A DNA stretch of 64,000 bases from Nonomuraea sp. SBT364. GTDB lineage: Bacteria > Actinomycetota > Actinomycetes > Streptosporangiales > Streptosporangiaceae. Both the position numbers and the translations under genes were made by a program. The first letter of the stretch is position 1, and the number at the start of each line of letters is the position of its first letter. The notes beneath the pieces are model-generated. The model saw nothing but the letters and a program-made list of their open reading frames with translations. It made no database searches and was not told the DNA's origin. The stretch covers positions 59,989 through 123,988 of the forward strand of contig NZ_LAVL01000008.1 in NCBI RefSeq assembly GCF_001083785.1, read 5' to 3'. Below are positions 8,310 to 16,573 of this stretch, one piece after another.

Positions 8310-9041
8310 TCAGCAGTCCTCTCGGCGGTCCGCGGTCAGGCGGTCGAGCCATTCGCCGAGCAGGTGTTGTTCCGCGTTGCTGAGCGTCGTCTGCTCGGGC
8401 AGCAGGGCACGCAGCGCCTGGGCGGCGCCCGCCGGGCCTGCGTCGCGTACGGCGGGCTCGTCGAGGGTGACGGCGGCGACCATCGCTTCGCGCATGGCGG
8501 TGAGAAGAGCGGGGTTGCGCCGATCGCCGGGCAGCGACAGCCAGGTGAGCACGGCTCCGCGGGCGGTCGCGTGGATGAGGGCGGCTGCGAGCTCTTCGTC
8601 GACGCGCAGCCGGCCGCTGGTGGCGACGCGGTGGATACGGTCGAGCAGGATCTTCATGCCGGCTCGGAAAGCGGCTGAGTCCGTGCCGCGTCTGGGCTCG
8701 CCGTACATCAGCGCGTACAGCTCGGAATTGACGAGCCCGAACTCGACGGCCAGGTCCCAGCCCGCGCGCAGGTCCTCGACGGGATCTTGCGGGCGGGCGT
8801 CGGCGTGCTTGGCGGCGAGGAACGTGGCGTAGCCGTGCTCGGCCACCGCGTCGAGCAGCCCGTCCTTGTCGCCGAACAAGCGATAGATCGCCGGGGCCTG
8901 CACCCCGGCGGCGGCCGCGACCGCCCGGGTGGTGACCGCCTCGCGTCCCTCGTGCGCGAGCAGGTCCGCCGCCGCCTCGACGATCCGCTGCCGGGAGACC
9001 TCACGTACCTCGACCTCTGCATGATCCGACTCACCAGCCAT
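8310..9041 (-). CDS. TetR/AcrR-family transcriptional regulator
   Basis: A 243-residue repressor. The N-terminal helix-turn-helix reads SRQRIVEAAADLLAHEG, then TRAVAAAAGVQAPAIYRLFGDKDGLLDAV (parts shown), typical of TetR. The C-terminal ~170 residues are the variable effector domain. It is transcribed away from the amidohydrolase gene across a 94-bp gap holding an 11-bp perfect inverted repeat, so it most likely represses both genes until the amidohydrolase substrate or a related compound binds. Confidence 0.93.
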   Translation of the reverse strand: MAGESDHAEVEVREVSRQRIVEAAADLLAHEGREAVTTRAVAAAAGVQAPAIYRLFGDKDGLLDAVAEHGYATFLAAKHADARPQDPVEDLRAGWDLAVEFGLVNSELYALMYGEPRRGTDSAAFRAGMKILLDRIHRVATSGRLRVDEELAAALIHATARGAVLTWLSLPGDRRNPALLTAMREAMVAAVTLDEPAVRDAGPAGAAQALRALLPEQTTLSNAEQHLLGEWLDRLTADRREDC

Positions 9042-9077
9042 GTATCAACGATAGCAGGCGATTGTTTCCAACGATGA

Positions 9078-9111
9078 TTCCAGTGATACGCTTTCGCCGA
9101 TATCACTGGAA
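9078..9111. promoter_or_regulatory. TetR operator: 11-bp perfect inverted repeat
   Basis: TTCCAGTGATA (9078-9088) and TATCACTGGAA (9101-9111) form perfect 11-bp arms around a 12-bp spacer, between the divergent TetR and amidohydrolase genes. A further GTTTCCA (9064-9070) echoes the outer edge of the arm. Position and symmetry make it the likely TetR binding site. Confidence 0.8.
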
Positions 9112-9135
9112 ACAGCAAGTGAAGGAGTCGTTGGC

Positions 9136-10176
9136 ATGTCCGAGAAGCTGCGCATCATCGGTCTTGAGGAACACGTGGTCCTGCCGGTTCTGCTCGACGC
9201 ATGGAAGAGGGCCGGAGTGCAGCCGCACCGTTACGGTGACGACCACCCGGTCACGCGACGGCTGAGTGACGTCGGTGATCGGCGTCTCGCCGACATGGAC
9301 GACCAGGGCGTCGACGTCGCGGTGCTGTCCCTGGCCTCGCCGGGCGTGCAGAACCTGGCAGCGGCCGACGCCGTGAGCGTCGCGCGTGCGGCCAACGACG
9401 CGCTCGCCGAGCTCGTCGCCGCCCATCCGCTGCGGTTCCAGGCGTTCGCGTGCATCCCGACGTCCGCCCCCGAAGCGGCCGCGGCGGAGCTGGAGCGTGC
9501 GATCACCAGGCTCGGCTTCCGCGGCGCCATGCTGTACGGCCGCACCGGCGACAAACTGGCCGACGCGGCGGAGTTCGACGACCTCTACGCAACGGCCGAA
9601 CGGCTTCGCGTCCCGCTGCACTTCCACCCGCAGGCCCCGGTGCGGGCGGTCCACGAGGCGTACTACTCGGGGCTGCCCGACGGCGTGGGCCCGATGCTGG
9701 CGACCGCCGGGCTGGGCTGGTACTACGACCTCGGCGTGCAGTATCTGCGGATGATCTTCTCCGGGGTGTTCGACCGGCACCCCGGCCTTCAGGTGATCGC
9801 CGGACACTGGGGCGAGGTCGTCCTGTTCTACCTGGATCATGTCGGCGTCATGCAGGGCATGGCCGGGTTGCGGCGGCCGCTGGCCGACTACTTCCGCCAG
9901 AACTTCTGGGTGGCCGGCAGCGGCACGGTCAGCGAGCGCTACCTGCGCTGGACGGCCGAGGTCGTCGGAACCGGCCGCATGCTCTACTCGACCGACTACC
10001 CGTACACCTTCGGCACCCGCCCCGGCGGCTTTCCCTACCTGGACACCAGCGGCGGCGTCGCCAGGTCCTTCCTCGAGAACGCGCCGTTCACCGACGAGGA
10101 GAAGGTCGCCATCGGATCCGGCAACTGGGAACGGTTGACCGGCCACCTCGCGGCCGACCACGGCCGTCACCGCTGA
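9136..10176 (+). CDS. Amidohydrolase-2 family protein (ACMSD-like hydrolase/decarboxylase)
   Basis: A 346-residue metal-dependent TIM-barrel enzyme of the amidohydrolase 2 (ACMSD/gamma-resorcylate decarboxylase) family. Metal-site features are IIGLEEHVVLP at the N-terminus (Glu-x-His in place of His-x-His, common in this family), PLHFHPQAP for the middle histidine, VIAGHWGE, and the STDYPY aspartate near residue 290. GAAGGAG sits 9 nt before ATG 9136. The family cleaves C-C or C-N bonds in aromatic acids. The adjoining TetR and its operator suggest induction by an aromatic substrate. Precise substrate unknown. Confidence 0.9.
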   Translation: MSEKLRIIGLEEHVVLPVLLDAWKRAGVQPHRYGDDHPVTRRLSDVGDRRLADMDDQGVDVAVLSLASPGVQNLAAADAVSVARAANDALAELVAAHPLRFQAFACIPTSAPEAAAAELERAITRLGFRGAMLYGRTGDKLADAAEFDDLYATAERLRVPLHFHPQAPVRAVHEAYYSGLPDGVGPMLATAGLGWYYDLGVQYLRMIFSGVFDRHPGLQVIAGHWGEVVLFYLDHVGVMQGMAGLRRPLADYFRQNFWVAGSGTVSERYLRWTAEVVGTGRMLYSTDYPYTFGTRPGGFPYLDTSGGVARSFLENAPFTDEEKVAIGSGNWERLTGHLAADHGRHR

Positions 10177-10208
10177 GCCTGACGCCTCCCCGGCCGGTGG
10201 GCGGTGGA

Positions 10209-10778
10209 TCACTCGTGGATCGGCCGGTACTTCATGAGGACGACCCCTGAGGGGAGGGCGTGGGCCGAGGCCAGCTTGAGCGGCACGGGCCGGTCGCCCT
10301 GGAACAGGGCCTTGCCCTGGCGCAGGAAGACCGGATGCGCCAGAAGGTGGTATTCATCGACGAGCCCGAGATCGGCTAGTGCGCGGATCACCGTGAGGCT
10401 GCCATAAAGCACGATGTCGCCGCCGGGACCGTGCTTGAGTTCGCTGATCCGATCGGGATCGACGGTTTCGAGGCGGCGGGTGTTCTGCCACGGGGTGGTG
10501 TTGCCGGAGGCGGAGACGACGATCTTCTCCATGGCGTGAACCCGGCGGGCGTAGTTTCTGACCTCGTCCGGTTCGCCCGGATCGTTGATGACTTCGGGCC
10601 AGTAGGAGGCGAAGTCGGTGTGGGTGATCCGGCCGAGCAGGAGGGTGTCGGCGCCTTCCACGAGGTCTTGCTCGTATCGCATGAGCTGGTCGTCGATCTT
10701 CAGCCAGTCCATCTCATCGTCAGGGCCGGCGACGAATCCGTCCAGGGTGATCCACATCGAGACGATGAGCTTTCTCAT
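10209..10778 (-). CDS. Dihydrofolate reductase/RibD C-terminal family protein
   Basis: A 189-residue NADPH-reductase-fold protein: MRKLIVSMWITLDGFVAGP opening, ADTLLLGRITHTDFASYWPE, then GGDIVLYGSLTVIRAL and LVDEYHLLAHPVFLRQGK. This is the stand-alone RibD-C (COG0262) family; its members are usually unassigned oxidoreductases rather than true folate enzymes. GGAGACAG lies just upstream of the start. Its 5' end overlaps the end of another member of the same family by 59 bp, so the two are co-transcribed and possibly coupled. Confidence 0.9.
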   Translation of the reverse strand: MRKLIVSMWITLDGFVAGPDDEMDWLKIDDQLMRYEQDLVEGADTLLLGRITHTDFASYWPEVINDPGEPDEVRNYARRVHAMEKIVVSASGNTTPWQNTRRLETVDPDRISELKHGPGGDIVLYGSLTVIRALADLGLVDEYHLLAHPVFLRQGKALFQGDRPVPLKLASAHALPSGVVLMKYRPIHE

Positions 10779-11388
10779 GCTTGCTGTCTCCTTCGGAGCT
10801 GCCGTCGGCCGGATCGGTGCGGCGGTAGGTGCTGATGATCACTCCGGTGTCCGAGGTCGTCGTCCCGGTCAGTCGCAGTCTCAGCGGGGTGTCGCCGGTG
10901 AACAGCCGCTTCCCGTTGCCGACGGTGAGGGGGTAGGTCAGCAGGACGAATTCGTCGATGAGGTCGTCGCGGAGCAGTGTGGCGATCAGTCTGCTGCTGC
11001 CCCAGATGCTGATCTCGTCGTATGTGTCCCTGAGGTCGGCGACCTGCTTGGTGATGTCCCCGTCGAGGATGGTGGTGTTGGTCCACTCGGCTGTCTGCAG
11101 GGTGTGTGAGGCGACGTACTTGGGCTGGCTGTTGAGCTTGCCGGTGCGGGGGTCGTCGGGGTCGGCGGTCGGCCAGTAGCCGGAGAACAGTTCATAGGTC
11201 CGCCTGCCGAGCAGCAGGGCGTCCGCCGCCAGCACTGACGTGGTGGCTCGTCGGCCGATCGCCGGATCGGGGTACGCCTGTGTCCAGCCACCACGTTCGA
11301 ACCCGCCGTCGCGATCCTCGTCCGGAAAGCCGGGCGCCTGAATCACGCCGTCAAGGGTGACGAACGCGGTCACAACGATCTTGCCCAT
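10720..11388 (-). CDS. Dihydrofolate reductase/RibD C-terminal family protein (second copy)
   Basis: A 222-residue paralogue of the downstream gene: MGKIVVTAFVTLDGVIQAPG, DALLLGRRTYELFSGYWPT, ISIWGSSRLIATLLRDDLID and VLLTYPLTVGNGKRLF. The last ~35 residues (from about TDPADGSSEG) read through the start region of the next gene and look like a non-conserved tail; loss of the original stop codon would explain the unusually long overlap. It is the first gene of a two-gene operon. Function inferred only at family level. Confidence 0.88.
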   Translation of the reverse strand: MGKIVVTAFVTLDGVIQAPGFPDEDRDGGFERGGWTQAYPDPAIGRRATTSVLAADALLLGRRTYELFSGYWPTADPDDPRTGKLNSQPKYVASHTLQTAEWTNTTILDGDITKQVADLRDTYDEISIWGSSRLIATLLRDDLIDEFVLLTYPLTVGNGKRLFTGDTPLRLRLTGTTTSDTGVIISTYRRTDPADGSSEGDSKHEKAHRLDVDHPGRIRRRP

Positions 11389-11434
11389 CCGCTATGTCCC
11401 TTCTCTGGCTTCCGCTGTCTTGGGCCGGGCCGTG

Positions 11435-11953
11435 TCATCGACCGCCGGGAGCGGCCAGGGCGGGTCGGGGTGTCAAGATCGGGAAGCGTTGCTGGAAGTC
11501 CAGCACGCCGACCCAACTGGGGCGCAGGCCGATGCGCACCATGCGCAGGCCGGGGCGGTCGACGGCCACCAGGCAGGCGGTACCGGCCTCCTCACCCATA
11601 CCCCGGCGATGCGCGGTGGCGTATTCGGGCAGGACGCCCTCCACCTCGGTCAGGGTGACCCTGCCGCGCAGCATGAGCACCTGGGGCGGGCCGTCGGCGG
11701 TATCGATGGTGATCGCGACGTCGGGGCGGGCGCGCAGGTCGCGGACCTTGTAGGTGTCGGCGAACGCGCCGATGACGACCTCGTCGCCGGTCCACACGAA
11801 GTGCACCGGGATCAGTCGCGGGGTGCCGTCCTTGCCGTTGTAGGCCAGCCGCGCCGGCTGCGGGGTGGCGAGCAGGCGCTGTGCCGTGGGGGTGCGCAGG
11901 AGGTTCACGTCGCCCTGGGGCAGCCCCGCCGCCTTGCTGCTGGAGTGGCTCAT
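11435..11953 (-). CDS. Pyridoxamine 5'-phosphate oxidase-like (PPOX/FMN-binding split barrel) protein
   Basis: A 172-residue split-beta-barrel protein of the PPOX class: QPARLAYNGKDGTPRLIPVHF, DEVVIGAFADTYKVRDLRA, VAITIDTADGPPQVLMLRG and VLPEYATAHRRGMGEE (short parts shown). Such actinobacterial members bind FMN or F420 and reduce small molecules. The gene diverges from the second HxlR-SCP2 regulator, with the 20-bp operator sequence lying between them, so it is a likely target of that regulator. Confidence 0.9.
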   Translation of the reverse strand: MSHSSSKAAGLPQGDVNLLRTPTAQRLLATPQPARLAYNGKDGTPRLIPVHFVWTGDEVVIGAFADTYKVRDLRARPDVAITIDTADGPPQVLMLRGRVTLTEVEGVLPEYATAHRRGMGEEAGTACLVAVDRPGLRMVRIGLRPSWVGVLDFQQRFPILTPRPALAAPGGR

Positions 11954-11973
11954 GGTTCGAACCTAGACCTACT

Positions 11974-11993
11974 AACTCCTAAAAAACAAGTAG
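11974..11993. promoter_or_regulatory. Probable HxlR operator (copy 2 of 2)
   Basis: AACTCCTAAAAAACAAGTAG matches 17 of 20 bases of the site at 6567-6586. A further ACTCCTAAAA starts at 11995, and TTACTCCGGTAA follows at 12009-12020, so the 78-bp divergent gap holds a cluster of ACTCC elements. This fits cooperative binding by an HxlR regulator controlling both the PPOX gene and itself. Confidence 0.65.
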
Positions 11994-12031
11994 CACTCCT
12001 AAAAGAGGATTACTCCGGTAATCTGGGAGTC

Positions 12032-12709
12032 ATGAGCGGCAGGCGCAGTTATGGGGATCCGTGTGGCGTGGCCCGGGGTCTGGATGTCGTCGGCGAGCGG
12101 TGGGCCCTCCTGGTGATCCGTGACCTGCTCCTGGGCCCCAAGCGCTTCAACGATCTGCTGGGCGGCCTGCCCGGCGTGAGCCCGAACGTCCTCAGCCAGC
12201 GGCTGCGCGACCTCGTCGACCACGGCGTCGTCCACCGCCGCGACCTGGGCGCGCCCGCACGGGTCCATCTCTACGAGCTGACCGCATGGGGCCGCGAACT
12301 GGAGCCGATGCTCCTGCACCTGGGCCGATGGGGGAGCCGGGCCCCGCAACCGCCCGGCGACCTCGGCATCGACTCACTGCTGCTCAGCGTCAAGGCGGGA
12401 TTCGACCCGGCATGCGCCGGCACGCTGCGCGGCACGTACGAGCTCCGCATCGACGACGATGCCTACCTGGCCGAGGTCACCGACGACGCCCTCACCATCA
12501 GCCGGGCGGCCTCCGGCCACCCCGACGCCACACTCAGCACCGACATCGACACCCTCCGAGCCCTGTCCGACGGCCGGTGCACCATCACCGACGCCGTCCG
12601 ATCCGGGAACCTCCACCTCACCGGCGACCAGCCGGCGGTGCAGCGGCTGACCGGCCTGCTCCTGGCGTCCTTCTCGCCGTCCGAGCTCGATCAGGACAGG
12701 CCGATCTGA
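12032..12709 (+). CDS. HxlR-family regulator with SCP2-like C-terminal domain (paralogue)
   Basis: A 225-residue paralogue of the 5877-6527 product. The HxlR part reads DPCGVARGLDVVGERWALLV, IRDLLLGPKRFNDLLGG and SPNVLSQRLRDLVDH. The C-terminal SCP2-like half is YELRIDDDAYLAEVTDDALT, with HPDATLSTDIDTLRAL and GNLHLTGD. ATG 12032 is preceded by GGGAG. It is divergent from a PPOX-like gene and faces operator copy 2. The shared operator suggests cross-regulation with the other paralogue. Confidence 0.92.
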   Translation: MSGRRSYGDPCGVARGLDVVGERWALLVIRDLLLGPKRFNDLLGGLPGVSPNVLSQRLRDLVDHGVVHRRDLGAPARVHLYELTAWGRELEPMLLHLGRWGSRAPQPPGDLGIDSLLLSVKAGFDPACAGTLRGTYELRIDDDAYLAEVTDDALTISRAASGHPDATLSTDIDTLRALSDGRCTITDAVRSGNLHLTGDQPAVQRLTGLLLASFSPSELDQDRPI

Positions 12710-12859
12710 CGCCCCTGTTCGATCGAGGCGGTCAGTGGCCGGTCGTCGAGGCGGCGAGCCGCCCCTCGCAGTGCCCGGAGTGCCACGCTGGGCGCGGATC
12801 GCTGCTGTCGATTCCCGGGCTGCCGACGGTGGCGCGCGCGAATACCCGCGGCGTGTCCC

Positions 12860-13618
12860 TCACGCCTGCTCCGGACACTGTCCACGCCCGTAGGCGTCAT
12901 GAACCTGGCCGAGAAGCCGCACATAGTGCTCTCGCTCCACTGACGTGAGGGCGGCGTACGGTGCGGCGGCGAGCTCGTCCGTTCGCTGCTCCGCCCCGGC
13001 GAGGGCAACGGCGTCGGTCGCCGGCACTGACGGCCACGGCCCGCTCCATCCGTTCGCCCTCGCCTTGTCGGCACCCGGTCCGGCGAGGACAGCTCTGAGC
13101 GGGGTGAGGCCATGCTCATGGATGGCGATCAGATGAGAGGCGCCCCGATGTTCGCGCAACCGCAGCAATGCGAGAGCAACCCGGGATGCCGGATCGTCAT
13201 CGGCCACCGCAAGCGATCGCCATGCTGCGAAGAGCGGGCGGGCGGTCGACTCGGCCGCCTCCACGGCGTGCTCGGCCAGGTCGGCCAACTGATCAAGCTC
13301 CGGGAGGTCACCGTACGTGGTGCGCGCCCAATGCGTGCACTCCGCCACGTCTGCCGCAACGAGGCTGGTGAGCGGAACCATGGCCCGCGCGGTGTCCCAC
13401 GCGTCACGGACCAGGTCGGGCGAGAAGAAGCCGCACGCCGCGGTCACCACCTCGGCGTCCACCTCACCCAGCACCCCCGCGCGTGCACCGAAGTAGAACG
13501 GCCAGTGCGAAAGCCCCAGGCTTTCCCCGCGAGCCCTGAAGCGGTCGGTCTTGCCGAATGCGGCACCCACCGTGATCACGATCTGCTTCGTTTGCCGCGC
13601 CACATCCTCGGGCGTCAC
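12860..13618 (-). CDS. SCO6745-type helix-turn-helix family protein
   Basis: About 252 residues, resembling the actinobacterial SCO6745 family (HTH-like alpha-helical proteins). Features are EDVARQTKQIVITVGAAFGK, RGESLGLSHWPFYFGARAG, LGEVDAEVVTAACGFFSP and LTSVEREHYVRLLGQVH. It is entirely helical by composition, with no signal or TM segment. GTG 13618 is chosen because AAGGGAG lies 6-12 nt upstream; an ATG at 13708 would place a palindrome inside the gene and add an Arg-rich tail. Family biochemistry is not known to me. Convergent with the HxlR gene upstream. Confidence 0.75.
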   Translation of the reverse strand: MTPEDVARQTKQIVITVGAAFGKTDRFRARGESLGLSHWPFYFGARAGVLGEVDAEVVTAACGFFSPDLVRDAWDTARAMVPLTSLVAADVAECTHWARTTYGDLPELDQLADLAEHAVEAAESTARPLFAAWRSLAVADDDPASRVALALLRLREHRGASHLIAIHEHGLTPLRAVLAGPGADKARANGWSGPWPSVPATDAVALAGAEQRTDELAAAPYAALTSVEREHYVRLLGQVHDAYGRGQCPEQA

Positions 13619-13694
13619 CTCGCGCTCCCTTCGCCGCGTGCGCCTGAGGGGTGTGCTCCGGGCGGTCGCCGACAAGGTGGCGCGGCCGTGCGCC

Positions 13695-13709
13695 GATGAA
13701 ATTTTCATC
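13695..13709. promoter_or_regulatory. 15-bp palindrome upstream of the SCO6745-type gene
   Basis: GATGAAA-T-TTTCATC is a perfect 7-bp-arm palindrome, AT-rich in GC-rich surroundings, 77-91 bp before the chosen GTG at 13618. It is a plausible operator for that gene; the binding protein is unknown. Confidence 0.45.
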
Positions 13710-14151
13710 GATGCCGGTGCGCGATGGTCGAATCGAAACTCTCAGAACCCGTACGTGCGACCGAAGAGGTGCAGCATGGCATGCAGGCGTTCACCAGTGG
13801 CCAGACAAAATTCGCCTGCCACCGGAGTCCGGAACCTCGCAGTGGAAAAGGCTTCGTCCCGACCGTTGACAGTGGCCCTGGCAGCGATCACAGTATGCAT
13901 GTTTGTAGATCTCGAGGCGGCACTCGTGAGCGACTCGGCAGCGCGGTCGCATGACGAGACCGGCCGATATTCGGGCCGGCTGACCTTAAAGTGAATCGCA
14001 CGACCCGGCAGATAGAAAATCCACTGAATGGGCAATTCCCCGGAGTTCCCATAGCCATGAGAATTCTTGTGGCCAGGTGCGACGCCGCCGCTATATCGAT
14101 CTGCGCTGAATTGATACCGATCGTCAAATGCTCGTCCCCGTAAGGAGTAGC
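13710..14151. other. Intergenic stretch without a recognisable gene
   Basis: I see no supported gene in these ~440 bases. A short hairpin CCGGCC/GGCCGG (13960-13979) is present. The last ~60 bases are relatively AT-rich and should hold the promoter of the small secreted protein at 14152. Short open frames here lack family features and ribosome sites. Confidence 0.5.
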
Positions 14152-14457
14152 ATGCGAAAAGTCACTTGGCTCCGCCGGTGCGGACTCGTCTCAGCGGTGG
14201 TGGCGGTCGGCCTGGCAACCACGCCCATGGCCGCGCACGCGGACGGCTACGACACTCCCCGCAGCGCCACTGCTGTGGGGGCGGGCAACACCTACGCGGA
14301 GGGGGTGGCGGCGGCTGAAGGGCGGGCCCGGCAGGCCGTCCTCGCGGTCGGCCACGACTGCACCCCTGGGACCTACAACACTTCCGGGATCTACACCTCT
14401 CCGGGTGGCGGCACATGGGTCTTCCGGTCCACCCACGAGGCGATGTGCGTCGATTGA
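14152..14457 (+). CDS. Small secreted protein
   Basis: A 101-residue exported protein. Residues 1-31 form a signal peptide (MRKVTWLRRCG, hydrophobic core, ATTPMAAHADG cleavage region). The ~70-residue mature part has two cysteines (HDCTPGTYN and AMCVD) that could form one disulfide, and is otherwise Gly/Thr/Ala-rich. AAGGAG lies 6 nt before the ATG, which excludes the upstream in-frame ATG at 14128. No known family recognised. Confidence 0.75.
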   Translation: MRKVTWLRRCGLVSAVVAVGLATTPMAAHADGYDTPRSATAVGAGNTYAEGVAAAEGRARQAVLAVGHDCTPGTYNTSGIYTSPGGGTWVFRSTHEAMCVD

Positions 14458-14957
14458 TCGGTTCCTCCGTCGGCATCGCCCGGTGATCAAGGCGGACAGA
14501 TCGACGGCGTCGTGCTCGCCGGTGCGGATCCAGTGGTTGGCGGCCTGGCGTACGCGCTCGCCGTACTCGCTGGGGCCGGCCGCCCGGGCTCTGCTGCCGC
14601 GACTGGAGGCGGCCTGGGTGGTGCTGACCCTGGACGCGCCGCACACCACCAAGGCCACCGCCCCGCCTGATCACCCAACAGCCGGCCGCCCACTACGATC
14701 ACGGGCACCACCGCACCACCCCCCGCCGATGAGTCCCTGTTCCCCGGCGCCCGGCGATCCTTCCGACCGGCGTCGTCACTGCATCCGCGACGTGAGACTC
14801 CGGGAAGATCACACTCAGGTCGGGACGGGACCGCCCGTCCGGCCGATCGCGCCAACATCGCCCCACAACATCTGATCACCTGAGGGTGTATCTAAGTGCA
14901 CCCAGGGCGGTATCCAGCGGCATTACCCCGCCGTACCGGCGTCCCTAGGCTCGCCGC
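14458..14957. other. Gap with weak remnant-like coding signal
   Basis: No intact gene seen. On the minus strand one frame around 14500-14600 reads SEYGERVRQAANHWIRTGEH, which looks protein-like and may be the relic of a lost gene, but it lacks a start and recognisable family. The last ~70 bases before 14958 carry the promoter of the esterase gene. Confidence 0.35.
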
Positions 14958-16511
14958 ATGACATTCATGCGTACTCTTGGCTCAGCTGTTGTGATCTTGA
15001 CAGCCGTGATAGCAGGGGCCGCACCGGCGGACGCGGCCACGCGAAACGCCGTACGGACCGATGCGGGTTGGGTGCGAGGCGAGGTCGCCCGGGACCACCG
15101 GACCTTCCAGGGCATCCCCTACGCCGCTCCTCCCGTGGACAACCTGCGCTGGCGGTCTCCCCAGCCGGTGACTCCCTGGCAGGGCGTCCGCGCCGCGACA
15201 CGCCCCGGCAACAGGTGTGCCCAGTCCACGGATCTGTGGGGGTTGCCCGCCAGCGACAGCGAGGACTGCCTGTACCTCAACGTGACCGTCCCGCGCTCGG
15301 CCACTCCGCGCCGCCCCCGGCCCGTCATGGTCTGGCTGCACGGCGGCAGCCTCACGAAGGGGGCCGGCAGCGACTACGACGCCACCCGCCTGGCCACGCG
15401 CGGCGACGTCGTGGTGGTCACCGTCAACTACCGGCTCGGCGTGTTCGGCTTCTTCGGGCATCCCGGACTGGCGGACGGCGGGGCCTACGGGCTGGAGGAC
15501 CAGCAGGCGGCGTTGCGCTGGGTCCAGCGCAACGCCGCGGCCTTCGGCGGCGACCCACGCAACGTCACGTTGTTCGGGGAGTCCGCCGGAGCGCACTCGG
15601 TGTGCGCCCAGCTGGCGTCGCCCGCCGCCGCCGGCCTCTTCCACCGGGCGATCACCCAGAGCACGTTCTGCTCCCAGACCGCCTTCACCGGCAGCCGTCT
15701 GAGGCCGGTCATGGACCTCCCGATGTGGGTTCCCAAGGCCGCCCACGAGGCGCACGGAGCGACCATCGCCACCGCGCTCGGCTGCACCGAGCCGAAGACG
15801 GCCGTCGCCTGCCTGCGCGGCAAACCCGTCTCCCAGCTCCTCGCGCGGGAGCCGCTCGCCCTTCCGGGCTACGGCAACACCGTGCTGCCCGCCGACCCCG
15901 CGACCGTCTTCGCGCAGGGCCGCTTCCACCGCATGCCGATCCTCACCGGCATCACCCGTGACGAGGGGACGCTGTTCACCTCGCTGATCTTCCCCGGTCT
16001 CACCGAGCAGGCATACCAGGACGGCCTGCGGGACATCTTCGGCGACAACGCCGCGGCGATCGCGGCGAAGTACCCGTCCCGAGGGCGGCCGACGCAAGCC
16101 GTAGCGGCGATCATGAGCGATCTCGACTGGGCGTGGGCCGGTCGTGCCAGTGACCGACTGCTCAGCGAGCGCACCCCGGTCTACTCCTACGGGTTCGCCG
16201 ACCGTACCGCGCCGCCGATCTTCCCCCTGCCCGGTGGCGTGGAGCCGCTCGCCTCGCACGGATCGGAACTGTCGTTCCTGTTCCCAGGGGCCCCGCTCAC
16301 CCGCGAGCAGCGGAAGCTCGGCGACATGATGATCAAATACTGGTCGCGTTTCGCGGCGACCGGCGACCCCAACGCTCCTGGCCTGCCGCGCTGGAGCCCC
16401 GTACGCACCGGGCACGTCCATCGCCTGGCCCCGGGCCCCGGTGGCGTCGGCGTCTACGATCAGGACGGCCTCCACAACCTGGCCTTCTGGGACCGCCTGG
16501 CCGCCCGCTGA
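14958..16511 (+). CDS. Secreted type-B carboxylesterase
   Basis: A 517-residue exported esterase/lipase of the carboxylesterase B family. The signal peptide is residues 1-27 (to PADAAT). The substrate-entry motif FQGIPYAAPP, the EDCLYLNV signature, the oxyanion loop WLHGGSLTKG and the nucleophile elbow FGESAGAHS are present. The acid is in TRDEGTLFTS, and the base in ASHGSELSFLF. Length is usual for the family. It would hydrolyse carboxylic esters outside the cell. It is monocistronic, with the convergent pseudogene ending 62 bp downstream. Confidence 0.95.
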   Translation: MTFMRTLGSAVVILTAVIAGAAPADAATRNAVRTDAGWVRGEVARDHRTFQGIPYAAPPVDNLRWRSPQPVTPWQGVRAATRPGNRCAQSTDLWGLPASDSEDCLYLNVTVPRSATPRRPRPVMVWLHGGSLTKGAGSDYDATRLATRGDVVVVTVNYRLGVFGFFGHPGLADGGAYGLEDQQAALRWVQRNAAAFGGDPRNVTLFGESAGAHSVCAQLASPAAAGLFHRAITQSTFCSQTAFTGSRLRPVMDLPMWVPKAAHEAHGATIATALGCTEPKTAVACLRGKPVSQLLAREPLALPGYGNTVLPADPATVFAQGRFHRMPILTGITRDEGTLFTSLIFPGLTEQAYQDGLRDIFGDNAAAIAAKYPSRGRPTQAVAAIMSDLDWAWAGRASDRLLSERTPVYSYGFADRTAPPIFPLPGGVEPLASHGSELSFLFPGAPLTREQRKLGDMMIKYWSRFAATGDPNAPGLPRWSPVRTGHVHRLAPGPGGVGVYDQDGLHNLAFWDRLAAR

Positions 16512-16573
16512 CGAGCCCTGCGGGCCGGTGTTTCGCGTGGTGATGGGTTCGAGCCGACCATCACCACGCCTGG

